A program made the translations under genes and the position numbers. A DNA stretch of 64,000 bases from Chrysophaeum taylorii (Eukaryota > Sar > Pelagophyceae > Pelagomonadales > Pelagomonadaceae), in assembly GCA_029834535.1 (NCBI GenBank), contig JAQMWT010000418.1, positions 1-64,000 of the forward strand. The letters run 5' to 3'. Shown in pieces: positions 50,131 through 60,015 of the stretch. The notes below the pieces were generated by a model. It ran no database searches and was not told the origin of the DNA. It saw nothing but the letters and a program-made list of their open reading frames with translations. How positions within the stretch are numbered: the first letter of the stretch is position 1; every line of letters starts with the position of its first letter.

Positions 50131-50370
50131 CCAACCGACAACACCTCCAAGTCCACAAAACCGTCGGCTTCATTCTGCAGAGCGTGCTGCACCGTGATCG
50201 CATCCATGCTCGACAAAGCATCGTATCCGCCGTTCACAATGTAGTCGGCCGTGACTGGATCGTCGCCACTAAAACTAAAATCGATCTTTCTCGAACTGAC
50301 GCCAGTCAATTCCCGAAACGTCCTACGAAAAACGGACGTCCACGTCGTCGCCTCGCTCCTCGAATACGGT
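50120..50370 (-). pseudogene. Orphan exon or gene fragment
   Basis: A minus-strand frame reads FRRTFRELTGVSSRKIDFSF, then SGDDPVTADYIVNGGYDALS and LQNEADGFVDLEVLSVGEVYW. This is clearly protein-like, of the alternating type seen in modules of large secreted algal proteins, but it has no start and runs on into the microsatellite cluster. A possible acceptor site lies just upstream (near 50365), but no matching upstream exon was found. It is a left-over exon or the 3' end of a gene whose other exons I cannot see. Confidence 0.35.
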
Positions 50371-52770
50371 TAAACTTGAACGACCCAGCAAAAACCTCGT
50401 CGCTGGTGGCAACAACGAACAACCAAAACATCTTCGTTGATTTTTCGGAATGATTTTTAAATATTTGTTTTTCACACTTTTTTTTTCAAAACAAAAAAGG
50501 GTTTACTTTTTGTTTGGGGACGGCCGGGGGGGCGGGCCTGCGCTACTATCGAGCCTCCGCGTTAGCAGCCCCCATAGTCCTACCTCGTCTTCGTCGCGAA
50601 CTTCTCCTCTATCGAATACTACAACTCGACCCTTGAGCCCTTTTACACACACTTGCCTCGACTCCAACACGCGGACCCCGCTAGTATCTGAAAACGAACG
50701 TCCGGCAGCTGATCTCCTCTGCAGCGCGTGTGTTTTCGGCGAGGATCCACACCTCTCGGCACCATCAAGGAGATCGATCGTCGAGGCCAAGGCCTTTTTG
50801 AGCTACTACTTTTGATGCTCAAGTACACGGGCCGCGGCGGCGAGGCCAGTCGCCGATCAACGGCGTCGTCTCCTTGGACCCGCACTTCAAGATGTTGTTC
50901 GCTGGCAAGTCAAGACATCCAAGCTCAAGTTGTGCGCCTTCGATCTGGTGCGACGAACGACCTTCCGCTCGACAGACCGACCCCCTGTATAAACGAGGAC
51001 GACTGCTGTTGCCCGAGCTGTAACGCGAAGATCGGGGATCCTATCTCGTCATTGTGGTGGCGCCGCTGGGTACGCCGACTTCGCCGTCGAGGCACTCACC
51101 AACGACATCGATAGATTCCGGCGCCATCGACCTGCTTGCAAAGAAGATGCCCGAGTCGCCCACATGATGACAATCCAAGCATCAGTGCGTGCCCTTTACT
51201 ACATCATCATGAGCGGGCCCTGATCATGCCCGGCGTCGTCGTCATGGCCGGCTACTCTACGCCGAAGTCAGGCCATCTCGGAAACAGCCCCGCGGACTTG
51301 GAGCACGTCTGCACGCTGGTCCATTGCGCGAGCTTAGACCACACGATCGGCGAGCTCATCTACATCCACGGTATCGCTTCGACCAGCCATTAAAGCCGCA
51401 TTCGCTAGCATCCTCATGTCCTATGAGAACGAACCGCGAGCTGCGAATTGCTGCGAGTCGGGCGCAAGCTACGAGCCTCACCTTCGTCCGCAACTCCACG
51501 CGGACACGACACTCCGTACACGAGCAAGCTCGCCTCCGTGGCAAGTTCCAGTCCGACAACTTGCACCGCCGGCCACATTCGAATTGGAGAAACAGGCTGA
51601 AAGGGGTCGTAGAGAGTCAAGAGCGGAATATCGCCGAGCTGCAGAGGCCGTTGTGGCGTCGCGCCTGGAGATGGGAACTTGAAGAGCAGGGCTTCGAAAA
51701 CGTCGGGCGACGACTCTTGCGAGATCAGAGAGGGCTCGTGGCACAACGGACCCGGCTCTCGCGCGGAGGAGACGGTTCAGCACCGTCCTGTCTCGCCCCG
51801 CGCTCGGGCACCTGCAACTGCCGATCGATGAACACGCGCCTCCAGCCGCTAATTTGCAGGTTCCGTCACTGCCACCTTTCTCGTGCCACCTTTTCTCGTG
51901 CCCGCGCGGGGGCCGGCGACGGTCGAGTGGATTGCTGGCGTGAGTGCGCCAGAGTTGTTCGTACGCTGCGTGAGGATTTTAGCGGCCGCGTTCCGGTGGA
52001 CTTGAATAGTAGGTAGTCCCGCGCACAGCAGATGTTCCGCTGGTTCGTTCCCATTGCCCCTTCGCCGTTGGAAGAAAAGGAGTCGCTGGTGCCGACGACG
52101 ACTATGCTGCACTGCGCGACCGACTCGGCAAAGATGGCGCTGGCGACAAAGCTCGACAACTGGTGTCACTACTCATCCAGGACCGTTTCGGGACAGCGTA
52201 TCTCGAGATTTGGTGTGCCGACGACGACGCAGCTTGTGGAATGCGACGAGAATGGGAAGAACGCCGAGGAAAGAAGAAGGTTGGCAGTATCTCAGCGAGC
52301 GGCTGGAGGCTCTTTTTTAGAAAAAACCGATCGCGAGTGATAAGACGCAAGAATCAGCCCAAAAAGCCCGAGCCCCCCGACGGATCCGTGGGAGTCACAT
52401 AACATAAGGAGGCGCTGCCTTGGCAGAGCATTTGTGGCCGCCGCACTACAAAAAAGCCGCCGCCGCCGCCGCCCTAGCAGCCGCTAGGGAACGGGGCGGC
52501 CAGGGATAGGTAGCCCTCACTCACAAGTCGTGCGTGGTCGTCGTCGGTTGACGCGGCGACGGCACGGGTGGGCGCCCGCGGGGGCCCTGGGTGCTGCACC
52601 CAGGGACGGGGGTTTTGGCTGGCGCCGGATGCGTGAAACTTTCCAGATCATCATCATCATCGCATTCGTGGTGGTGGTGGTCCGGAGGATAACAAACACA
52701 AACACAAAAACAAGAGCCCGCCGCCGATTGGTTTGGTTGGGGGCAGCAGAGGTAGAAGAAATCTTTGGAT
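50371..52770. other. No confident gene; probably decayed element DNA
   Basis: Many short frames that swap every 100-200 bp. A stretch reading SLDPHFKMLFAGKSRHP (about 50872-50925) resembles the LDPxxK region of hAT transposases, and a later part (51240-51400) has a protein-like frame (VVVMAGYSTPKSGHLGNSP), but neither extends into a domain. (CCG)n runs occur at about 52450-52475 and (CAT)n at 52645-52665. Confidence 0.4.
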
Positions 52771-54018
52771 TTAGAGGGAGAATCCCTCGGCGAGCATTGT
52801 GATTTGGTAGTGGAACCAGTCGCCCGCTTCCGGCGCAAAGGGCTCTCCAGCCTGGCTCCCGATGGAGTGTTCCGAGGCGCAGTTTTCGTCGAAGCGCGGG
52901 CAGAGACCGGCAGCCTGGAACTCGTCTTCTTCCGACGGGAGGAGCTCGGTGCAGCCGTCCGACTCGCCGGGGATCTTGATGTAAAAGTAGGCGTCGACGA
53001 GGTCAGGGTCGAGAGTGTCGCTCGTCGGCACGGTCCCCAACAATGCACCGCGGGCGTTGCACCACGCGGAACAGTCGGAGCGGGCTTCGGGATTGCCGTT
53101 GCGGCTCGTGTCGATGACAAAGTGCGGCTCGAAGCCAGGCATTGCGGCTTCCGCGAACTCCCTCAAAACCTTGGCGTACTGGTGTTCGTTGTTCGCACGG
53201 TTGTACTGCGCGAGAAGGCCGCACGCGTCGACGCAACAAGGCTCGGTCGAGGTCGCGCCGGGGCCCAACGGACACGTGACAGCGTCGGGGCACGGGATCC
53301 CTTCGCTGAAGTAGTTGGCGACGTTTATGGTAAACCCGCGGAGGAGCGGCCAGATGTCCATCTGAGAGACGAGGTTCATGAAACCGTCGGCGTTCCCGTC
53401 CCAACCGAGCCAGCCTTCGTGGGCTGCGTCGAGATAAATCGCGACGTTGTCCAAGGTGGCGAGCGTTTCCACCGCGTACTTGATGCCCGTCATGTACGCC
53501 GCTTGGGTCTCGGACGCGCCACACACTGGGTGAGCTTGATTGGTGACGAGGTTTGGGAGGGAGTCGGGCTCGATAACCAGCGCGACGGGGACCTCCGGGT
53601 AGTCGGCGAGGATGTCCCTCATGACGTCGATGTAGTCGTTCTCGTACTCGGCCAGCCCGTCGTCGCACGATGGGGTCTCGCCGTAATTGCAGATGCCGTC
53701 GGGACCATACGAGCAGCAGATTTCGCCCGCCGACGAAGCCGCGGCGCAATCGCGATTCGGCAAGTTGTAGACAACTATAACCACCAAATCCCCCTTCGCC
53801 TGCTGGAGCTCGTTCGGGAGCTTCCGTACCACAGCCTTGGTGTCCATCCAGTACGCCGCGGGCACTTTCTTCAGCTTCCGCAGGCTGCGCTGGATGTCGC
53901 CCTCAGTAATTCGTATCGACGTGCGCAAATTCTTCCGGAAGGCGCGATTTCGGTAGTAGCTATGCTCGGCGAACAGGTTCTGCGCGGCGACGACGCAGGC
54001 CAGGAGGACCGTCTTCAT
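52771..54018 (-). CDS. Secreted glycoside hydrolase family 6 cellulase
   Basis: 415 aa from ATG 54018 (MKTVLLACVVAAQNLFAEHS, a signal peptide); an ATG at 54039 adds seven hydrophobic residues and is also possible. All GH6 landmarks are present: VVYNLPNRDCAAA (Tyr84 and Asp90, equivalent to Tyr169 and Asp175 of Trichoderma Cel6A), VIEPDSLPNLVTN (Asp152, the general acid, Asp221 in Cel6A), YLDAAHEGWLGW, FTINVANY, and IKIPGESDGC (Asp354, Asp401 in Cel6A). There is no carbohydrate-binding module. A Cys-rich insertion (about 243-267) between the NVANY motif and the following helix carries extra cysteines. GH6 enzymes cut cellulose from the non-reducing end (cellobiohydrolase) or internally. In an alga this may serve wall or theca remodelling or use of external cellulose. 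Confidence 0.95.
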   Translation of the reverse strand: MKTVLLACVVAAQNLFAEHSYYRNRAFRKNLRTSIRITEGDIQRSLRKLKKVPAAYWMDTKAVVRKLPNELQQAKGDLVVIVVYNLPNRDCAAASSAGEICCSYGPDGICNYGETPSCDDGLAEYENDYIDVMRDILADYPEVPVALVIEPDSLPNLVTNQAHPVCGASETQAAYMTGIKYAVETLATLDNVAIYLDAAHEGWLGWDGNADGFMNLVSQMDIWPLLRGFTINVANYFSEGIPCPDAVTCPLGPGATSTEPCCVDACGLLAQYNRANNEHQYAKVLREFAEAAMPGFEPHFVIDTSRNGNPEARSDCSAWCNARGALLGTVPTSDTLDPDLVDAYFYIKIPGESDGCTELLPSEEDEFQAAGLCPRFDENCASEHSIGSQAGEPFAPEAGDWFHYQITMLAEGFSL

Positions 54019-54039
54019 GATGAATAACAACAACGCCAT

Positions 54040-55093
54040 GATTGGATTGGAGCGCGACGATCTTCTTTATTTTCGTACTAGCTATAGACTACTAGACGTA
54101 TTAATTAGTTACTTATACTACCTCGAGTCTGAATTCTACAACGCCAATACAGACTTAACAAGGCGAAGAGAATTACTAAGAAAATTTATGACACTGTTCT
54201 GCTCTTGGGACGGCCGTTGTTGTTCAAGCCCGTTGCCTTTTTAAAAAAAAAGCAAACATATATAACGGTTTTTTTGATGATACCATGCATGATGATGACG
54301 TGGAATGCAAGAATGTTAAGGTTGTTGAGGACGTAAGACTGGAATCTCGATGCCACGACGAGGCCGAGGCGCTGCACTCGTTCCACGCGCTCCAGCACGC
54401 CAAGGCTTCGACGGCTCCCCGACGCGCCTTACCACCACCAGTTTTCGACATGCTCGAGCGCACCGTGGACTAGGTCCAAGAAGAAACCGTTCTGTCCGAC
54501 AGCGCACACTGGCTTGGCTGGCCGTCCCCACGGCTCTCTTTCAACCCCGAGGACGAACTCTTCTTTATCGACCCCCCCCCCTCTCTCGCAGCGCCAGCCG
54601 ATTCAGAATCACCGGGCAACTCCCCGAAAAAAAACCGCGTCACCTATATGAAGAGCGCCGTGACACGCCGTTCCCAAGACGACGGCTGCGTGCCACTGCC
54701 TTGGACATGACCCCATCCGGCATGCAAGTAGCAGCTCCCACTCGGGAGGAAGCCCAGCGCGCGAGGCGGTTTTGCTTTTGCACCGGAGTGACGACGGTGC
54801 TGGTAGAGGCTGGCGTCGGAGTTTCTGGGTTTTCTTCAGTCGCCGCCGCCCGCCGCCGAAATGACGCCCCGATAAAAACGAACTCTTTAGGCGAAGAAGG
54901 ACACTATTAAAGACACTATTCCCATACGCGGTCGGTCGTGTTGTTTCTCTTTTGTTCGTTCGTTGACTCAACGGTCAACTACCTACATTTACCCTCTTTT
55001 TTTTTTCCGCTTAAAAATCCGAACTAAATTGTAGTTCCGAGAATTCCCAGGAATTCAGACATACTGGCCATTCTACGAAGGAAAGGAAGATCT
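54040..55093. other. Intergenic, no recognisable gene
   Basis: The first 200 bp are AT-rich and probably hold the GH6 promoter. The plus-strand frame 54350-54910 and its antisense partners show no conserved motif. Nothing else seen. Confidence 0.45.
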
Positions 55094-55933
55094 ATGACAG
55101 CGACAACGAGAAGCGAGGTGATCGAGTCGGCGTTCGCGGCCGCGCGAATGATCGTGACCGAGGGTATCGGCGAGGGCCGCCAGGCTCACGGATTCTTCAT
55201 CGTGATCGGCGACACCGCCACAATCTTCGCTGAGCATTGGCGGCGCGACGTTGACAACTACGAATGTCCTTATGGGACGTGGCGGATAGACTACGACCGC
55301 CGTGACCGCGATCTGTACATCAGCCAGTACGAGACGCGGAAGAAGGCGATTTGCTCTCTGTTTTTCGAAGACGGAGCCGTTGTTGTGGACCGAGACACCG
55401 GCCGGATCCACTGCGGCGGTTTCTTCGTAAAGAACACTACTCATGCCTCGTGCTCGGCGGGCGCCCGACACCGCGCCGCCTCCTCGATGGCGACGCAAGC
55501 GGGCACCTGTTACGTCATCCTGGCCTCCGAGTCGATTTGCGGATCAGTCCATTGCCAACCCCCCGCGCGCGCCGCCTTTACGGCGTTTCCCTACTCGAAC
55601 GAATCTCGACACGTTCCGATTCAAGAGGACCTCTCTTTGCTGATCTCCAAGTTCAAGGACATGCCGCCAAACAAGCGGGCCGAGGTAATCATCGAGTTGC
55701 AGAAGGTTGCGCAAGAACAGCCGGGCCTCCAGCCAACCGTCGACCACCTCTCAAAGGGCGAAACCACAGCAGCCCAAGCGACCATCGACGCCGTTCCAAA
55801 GTACGTCCGAATCCTGTCGCAAAAGGCGGTCGCGAGGTACATCGAGGAGGCCAAGGCGCAGGAAGAGCACTGGTCTCAAGTCTTTTCCATCAATTTCGAC
55901 TTCCCAACAATCCGCTTCCCGCTCCTAGTGTAA
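55094..55933 (+). CDS. DAC-domain protein, predicted diadenylate cyclase (c-di-AMP synthase)
   Basis: 279 aa, one exon. Residues about 7-155 have the order of a DisA_N/DAC domain: GIGEGRQAHGFFIVIGD (the strand after the E-G-R/K turn), ECPYGTW (equivalent to the NPF region), then FEDGAVVVDRDTGRIHCGGF with the DGA motif at 93-95, and SAGARHRAASSMATQAGTC with the RHR motif at 125-127, then VILASES. DGA and RHR bind and position ATP for formation of cyclic di-AMP. Residues 160-279 are helical and unassigned (DLSLLISKFKDMPPNKRAEV, AVARYIEEAKAQEEHW). No signal peptide, so it is probably cytosolic or nuclear. c-di-AMP enzymes are characterised in bacteria and archaea; a eukaryotic nuclear copy is unusual and may come from gene transfer. 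Catalysis is inferred from the motifs only. Confidence 0.8.
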   Translation: MTATTRSEVIESAFAAARMIVTEGIGEGRQAHGFFIVIGDTATIFAEHWRRDVDNYECPYGTWRIDYDRRDRDLYISQYETRKKAICSLFFEDGAVVVDRDTGRIHCGGFFVKNTTHASCSAGARHRAASSMATQAGTCYVILASESICGSVHCQPPARAAFTAFPYSNESRHVPIQEDLSLLISKFKDMPPNKRAEVIIELQKVAQEQPGLQPTVDHLSKGETTAAQATIDAVPKYVRILSQKAVARYIEEAKAQEEHWSQVFSINFDFPTIRFPLLV

Positions 55934-57037
55934 ATATTATATTCATATATATACGCCCTTTTTTTTTTTTGCCTGCCAAGGGAGATTCGATGGGAGAAAG
56001 GAACTAAAAAACATCCACCCCTCCCATGGAGTTCCTTCTTCCGAATGACGAGGCACAATGGGCGTGGAGATTCTCTGGCAAGAGAAAATAGGCATAGTGC
56101 CGACGCGGGAGACAACGAAAGAATAGGGGGGAATGGGCCGCACGTAAGTAGACAAGGAGTAGACGAATTACGACGGAGAGGGAAAACAGAAATGTATTGG
56201 CAGCAGGACCTCGGCGGGGGTGTCCTGGGTAGGTGGTACTCCTGGAGAGAGGCGAGATCCCAATATCGGGGGTTTGGAGAAACACGGAGCCAGCCAACAG
56301 TGCCTTTTTGGCAGTTATTAGCACTTATGTAGTAGTAGCGGAAATGATATGTGGGCTGATGATCCGGAGAGGCCATCATCCCCTTTTACAGCTACAGTGC
56401 CAACGAGGTCGTCAGCAACGGAGCGAAACTGCTATGGATACTACAGTGAGAATTCGACAGCTGCGAGAAAAAAGAAGTGCTAGAGAGGAGGCAGAGAGAA
56501 GGAACCAGGAGATTTACGCACGAGGAAGGAGTTTCGCATACAACTGACAGCATACCCGCTACTGCAGGAGTCCAGCTTCGCCATCGCAGAATTCTTCGTT
56601 GTTGCACTCCAACCCCCGAGAGTTTCTGTGCGTTTCGCTGGGACACGACGCTGATGGTCACCTCGTCGTTGCTCAACGCAGCTCCCTTAGCGCCCTGTCG
56701 CATTCGCTCGAGAGTCAATCATCACGCCGGCACCTTGCTACTCACTCGTGAGACCCCCGAGACTATGCATCCAACAACATCTCCAAATTTCTAACCTGGG
56801 CCCCTATTCAGCGCGCTCGAAAAAAAAAATGTAGCCACGCCATACAAATTCCGCAATCTTACGAACAACAGCACCCTCCGGGCGCGCTACACCTTTGTAG
56901 TACAGACAGTAAAAGGGGGGGGGGCTGGTGATATGCGGTTGGTTGCCCGACTTTCCCCGCGAGAAGAAAAAAATAATTCGCGCGGATGAGGACTCTCCAC
57001 AGCCACCAAAATAAATGTTAGCTTCCACGCGCACTCG
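55934..57037. other. Intergenic, no recognisable gene
   Basis: Short overlapping frames in both directions without recognisable motifs. A T-rich run (55959-55970) just behind the DAC stop and a G-run near 56910 are the only features seen. Confidence 0.45.
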
Positions 57038-58540
57038 TCACGCCGCCGCCGCCGCCGCCATGGTAAGCTCGAGTATGCGATTCACGTCTACGATTTTTTT
57101 CTTCTTCTTTCTCTTGATGGTTTTTTTCGCCGTCTGATTCGCCTCCACCAAAGGTAGTAGTAACAAGTCGCGCGGCTTGTTTGTCTTCGCAGCCAGGAGG
57201 TGGACCTCGTCGTCGTCGCTGTCGACTTGCGATTGTTCCGGTTGCGATGGTTCGGGGGGAGGCATCGGCACCGGCGGCGGCACCGACCCCTTGCCGACGA
57301 CGACGAGCATCTCGTGGTCTGAGTTTTGGTGCATGAGCTGGTTGACGAGCTGGGCTTTGCGGCGGCGGCGGGGCTTGGTCCCCGACGTGATGGGAGCCAC
57401 GCGCTCCATGAGATCGACCAGAAGCTTCTCGACAGGGGCGCGCTGGGCGTTGTTTGTGGAAACAACCTCGAGGGCTTTCGTCGCGGCGTCGACGGCCTCC
57501 CAGAGTTGTCGTACTTCTCCTTTCTCGCGCAGACACTGGGCGAGGCGGTAGTTTGCCTTGGCGTTGCTGGGGTCCACCTCGAGGGCTCTGCGGCAGTCGT
57601 CCTCGCAGTCCCTCCCGAGGTTGTGGAGGCACGTGGCGCGGTTGCAGTATAAGGTGGCTCGATCGGCTCCCGTCTCTTCTCGTAGCGCGACGTCGTATTC
57701 TCGGATCGCGCGCTCGAAGTCGCCCTCCGCAAATGCCTTGTTCCCGCGCTCGTGCGCCGTCTTGATGTGAGGAGGAGGAGGAGGAGGCGGCGGCGTATTC
57801 TTTTTCGCTCGGAGCGGCGGCGGCGGCGGCGGCGTTTCCTTTCCAAGGTCTGACGACGACAAATCGAAGGCGCCGGCGGCGTCGACGGCGAGGACTTCCG
57901 CGCGAAAAAAGGCATGGTCCCCGACGAGGCCCGGGCCGTCGTGTGGCGGGCATCTCGAAAAGTCGTCGAATAACTGGGCGGCGAGGGTCGCTTGGTCCTT
58001 ATCTTTTGATTTTGCCCATTCCGACAGCTCGGAGAGCAGGCGGCGCGAGAGCGGCAGCCTCCGGTGCTCCGTGTGCTGGTGGCGCACCCAACTCAGCCAG
58101 AAGGCGAGCAACTTGAGACACGCGAGCTCGCCGCCCGGGTACGAGGAGACGCGGTTCGCGAGCAGGCCTTCTACGAAGTCATCGCCGAGGCCGAGGAGCC
58201 GCTCGTGGTTGTCTTCGCGCGGAGCAGCGTCGAACCAGCTGTCGTCGGTTGTGATTCGCAGGAGAACCTCGACAGCGTGGGCGCGCGCATAAAGGTCTTC
58301 GTCGGTGACGCGTGTGGCGAGCTTTTCGAGGAGGCCGTGGGGGATGAGGGGCTTGGTGTCGTAGTTCAGCAAATATAGGAGAGCGAGAGCTTTTTTATTA
58401 TCTTCAAGCTTCGCGACGTACGCATCGCTGGCCTCCGGGAAGAACAGAGATCTCTCCTCGGTGTCCCACAATTTCCGGACCGAGGCGTGCAAGTCCGCGG
58501 GGACGCGCGCCGCGATCGTCTCCCAGGAGGAAAACAACAT
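57038..58540 (-). CDS. TPR protein with helical N-terminal domain
   Basis: 500 aa from the ATG at 58540. Residues 1-215 are an alpha-helical repeat-like domain (LLYLLNYDTKPLIPHGLLEKL, YARAHAVEVLLRITTDDSWF). A Pro-rich linker with two poly-Pro runs follows at about 236-260. Residues about 262-365 are three tetratricopeptide repeats (KTAHERGNKAFAEGDFERAIREYDVAL; LYCNRATCLHNLGRDCEDDCRRALEVDPSNAKANYRLAQCL), the co-chaperone type with the carboxylate-clamp-like N-R pattern. The C-terminus is a Pro/acidic stretch and a lysine-rich tail. It probably binds Hsp70 or Hsp90 tails as an adaptor. It shares a 64-bp divergent promoter region with the CFAP119 gene. Confidence 0.8.
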   Translation of the reverse strand: MLFSSWETIAARVPADLHASVRKLWDTEERSLFFPEASDAYVAKLEDNKKALALLYLLNYDTKPLIPHGLLEKLATRVTDEDLYARAHAVEVLLRITTDDSWFDAAPREDNHERLLGLGDDFVEGLLANRVSSYPGGELACLKLLAFWLSWVRHQHTEHRRLPLSRRLLSELSEWAKSKDKDQATLAAQLFDDFSRCPPHDGPGLVGDHAFFRAEVLAVDAAGAFDLSSSDLGKETPPPPPPLRAKKNTPPPPPPPPHIKTAHERGNKAFAEGDFERAIREYDVALREETGADRATLYCNRATCLHNLGRDCEDDCRRALEVDPSNAKANYRLAQCLREKGEVRQLWEAVDAATKALEVVSTNNAQRAPVEKLLVDLMERVAPITSGTKPRRRRKAQLVNQLMHQNSDHEMLVVVGKGSVPPPVPMPPPEPSQPEQSQVDSDDDEVHLLAAKTNKPRDLLLLPLVEANQTAKKTIKRKKKKKIVDVNRILELTMAAAAAA

Positions 58541-58604
58541 CCTAACAATTCGGCGCCCGGCGTTACGTACGTACGCAAAAAGGAATATAATGGTACGTTA
58601 GGAG
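58541..58604. promoter_or_regulatory. 64-bp divergent promoter region
   Basis: Only 64 bp separate the start codons of the TPR gene (minus) and the CFAP119 gene (plus). It contains a palindromic TTACGTACGTACG stretch and AATATAATGG. With so little room both genes are likely to share one bidirectional promoter. Confidence 0.5.
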
Positions 58605-59180
58605 ATGGACGCCATCGTGCCCGTGATCAGCGTTGCCCAAGTTGCCGCGCTCGCAGAAATCCACGATCCGTTGGAGCTTCGGCGTCGGCTCGTCGCAATC
58701 TTCGGCGCTACCTCGCCAGACGCAGTTGTTGGCGACTTTTATGGCATTCTCTACACCTTCGCGCGCGCTCGCGGCTTCTCGAAAACGAAGATGGCCATCT
58801 TCCTCACGATCTGCCAGGTGGTCTTCGATGCCGACGTCCGGACGAACGATCCGACTCAGACGATGGACGCTTCCTTCAAAAAGCTCGAGGCCCTGCTCCT
58901 CAAACACTCGGTCGAGCGACCGCCGTATAGCGTTGGCATCTTCGACCAGGCTGACGTGGCGGCCATCGTCGACGTCATGCTCCACACCTACTTCCGCCAC
59001 TGGCGCCTCTACAAGACGTGCTTCACCCCGAAGCTCGAAGCTTCCTTTTGGCAAACGCCCCCCTTTGGCGTCGAGGTTCCCGCGGCGGAGACCCCCCCCC
59101 TCGACGCCTTTACCCCCCTCGAAATCGACGGAAAAAAATATCCCACAACAGCAACGGATGTCGTCGTCGTCGTCGTCTAA
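58605..59180 (+). CDS. CFAP119: Cilia- and flagella-associated protein CFAP119 (CCDC189-like)
   Basis: 191 aa, one exon. The C-terminal block KHSVERPPYSVGIFDQADVA, VMLHTYFRHWRLYKTCFTP is the hallmark of CFAP119/CCDC189 (human: CHSVxRPPFSI...YFRHFKLYKYVFTP). The first part (VVGDFYGILYTFARARGFSK, MAIFLTICQVVF) matches the helical half of the family. The length is short and near that of the conserved core, without the extra coiled coils of animal versions. CFAP119 is a component of motile cilia, so the organism makes flagella at some stage. The end (a run of valines) is low-complexity. It lies head-to-head with the TPR gene. Confidence 0.88.
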   Translation: MDAIVPVISVAQVAALAEIHDPLELRRRLVAIFGATSPDAVVGDFYGILYTFARARGFSKTKMAIFLTICQVVFDADVRTNDPTQTMDASFKKLEALLLKHSVERPPYSVGIFDQADVAAIVDVMLHTYFRHWRLYKTCFTPKLEASFWQTPPFGVEVPAAETPPLDAFTPLEIDGKKYPTTATDVVVVVV

Positions 59181-59250
59181 CCCTTTTTTTTTTTCACCGT
59201 GACGTTTTTGTTGTTTGAGCTCTTACATTTATTTCCTTCTCCCCCGCGTT

Positions 59251-60015
59251 ATGTCTGATAACGACGACGACGACGAGAAGTTGTTGGTGCGAAGCGCGGG
59301 GCCCGCGATATTTGCGGCGTTCGCGGGCGCGATCGTCGCGTCGTCGTACGCGCTGATCTGGCACCCCGCGTACAGGCGGCGGGGAACAAGGACAAGACAC
59401 GAACAGCAACGAGTCGTTCCGAGCACGATCGAGCAGCGTCAACTGCGCGACGCGTGGCTCTTCGCCGAGTCCACCGTTGACATCGACGGGGAATGGGTCG
59501 AATTTTCCCACAGAACGGGGAACCACTCGCGGCTGCCTCGAATGTTCTACGAATCTGTGTGGTTTGGGGCTACGTCTTGGCGGCCGGGCGGCGCCAACAA
59601 CAACAATACTCGCCTCGCAAAGTTGGTAGCGAACGAGACGTGGCGACCCTGGAAACTCAGCATCGCGGGGGAGTCTGCCGAAGGATTTTTGGTCCAATGG
59701 AAGCAGCAGCGGGAACCGACTGAAGATGTCCCGTTAAACGCGCGCGAGCGCGTCGCGATGCGGGCGCGGGCGACGAGCCTCGGGCTCCCGGAAATGCCGC
59801 CATGGCACCGGGTCCAAGCCAGGATCGAAAGGTACCTCCGGGCTGTCGACCAGACCGTTCTCATCGTTCTAGTGCCCCACCATTTCGGGGCACCGCCGCA
59901 CTCCGACCCTCTGCGCCACGCCCACATCCTCCAGCACGTCGTCCCCACCCGCACGGGGTTCCAGCACCTGCGGACCACGGGGGTCGTCTGGGCAGTACCA
60001 CCGACACAACGGTAA
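59251..60015 (+). CDS. Single-pass membrane protein of unknown function
   Basis: 254 aa from the ATG at 59251 (MSDNDDDDEK). It has an acidic N-terminus, one transmembrane helix (AIFAAFAGAIVASSYALIW, about residues 18-38) and then a soluble domain of about 215 residues (SHRTGNHSRLPRMFYESVWF, LSIAGESAEGFLVQWK, VLIVLVPHHFGAPP). The later part repeats HVV and RHAHILQHVV, with many histidines (HHFGAPPHSDPLRHAHILQH), possibly metal-binding. I do not recognise the family. The frame is well defined and ends 860 bp before the right Helitron arm. Confidence 0.55.
   Translation: MSDNDDDDEKLLVRSAGPAIFAAFAGAIVASSYALIWHPAYRRRGTRTRHEQQRVVPSTIEQRQLRDAWLFAESTVDIDGEWVEFSHRTGNHSRLPRMFYESVWFGATSWRPGGANNNNTRLAKLVANETWRPWKLSIAGESAEGFLVQWKQQREPTEDVPLNARERVAMRARATSLGLPEMPPWHRVQARIERYLRAVDQTVLIVLVPHHFGAPPHSDPLRHAHILQHVVPTRTGFQHLRTTGVVWAVPPTQR

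Noticed and set aside
56045-56547. Plus-strand frames with WQQDLGGGVLGRWYSW
   Set aside because: Protein-like for a few dozen residues only; no family could be supported, and the frames overlap each other.
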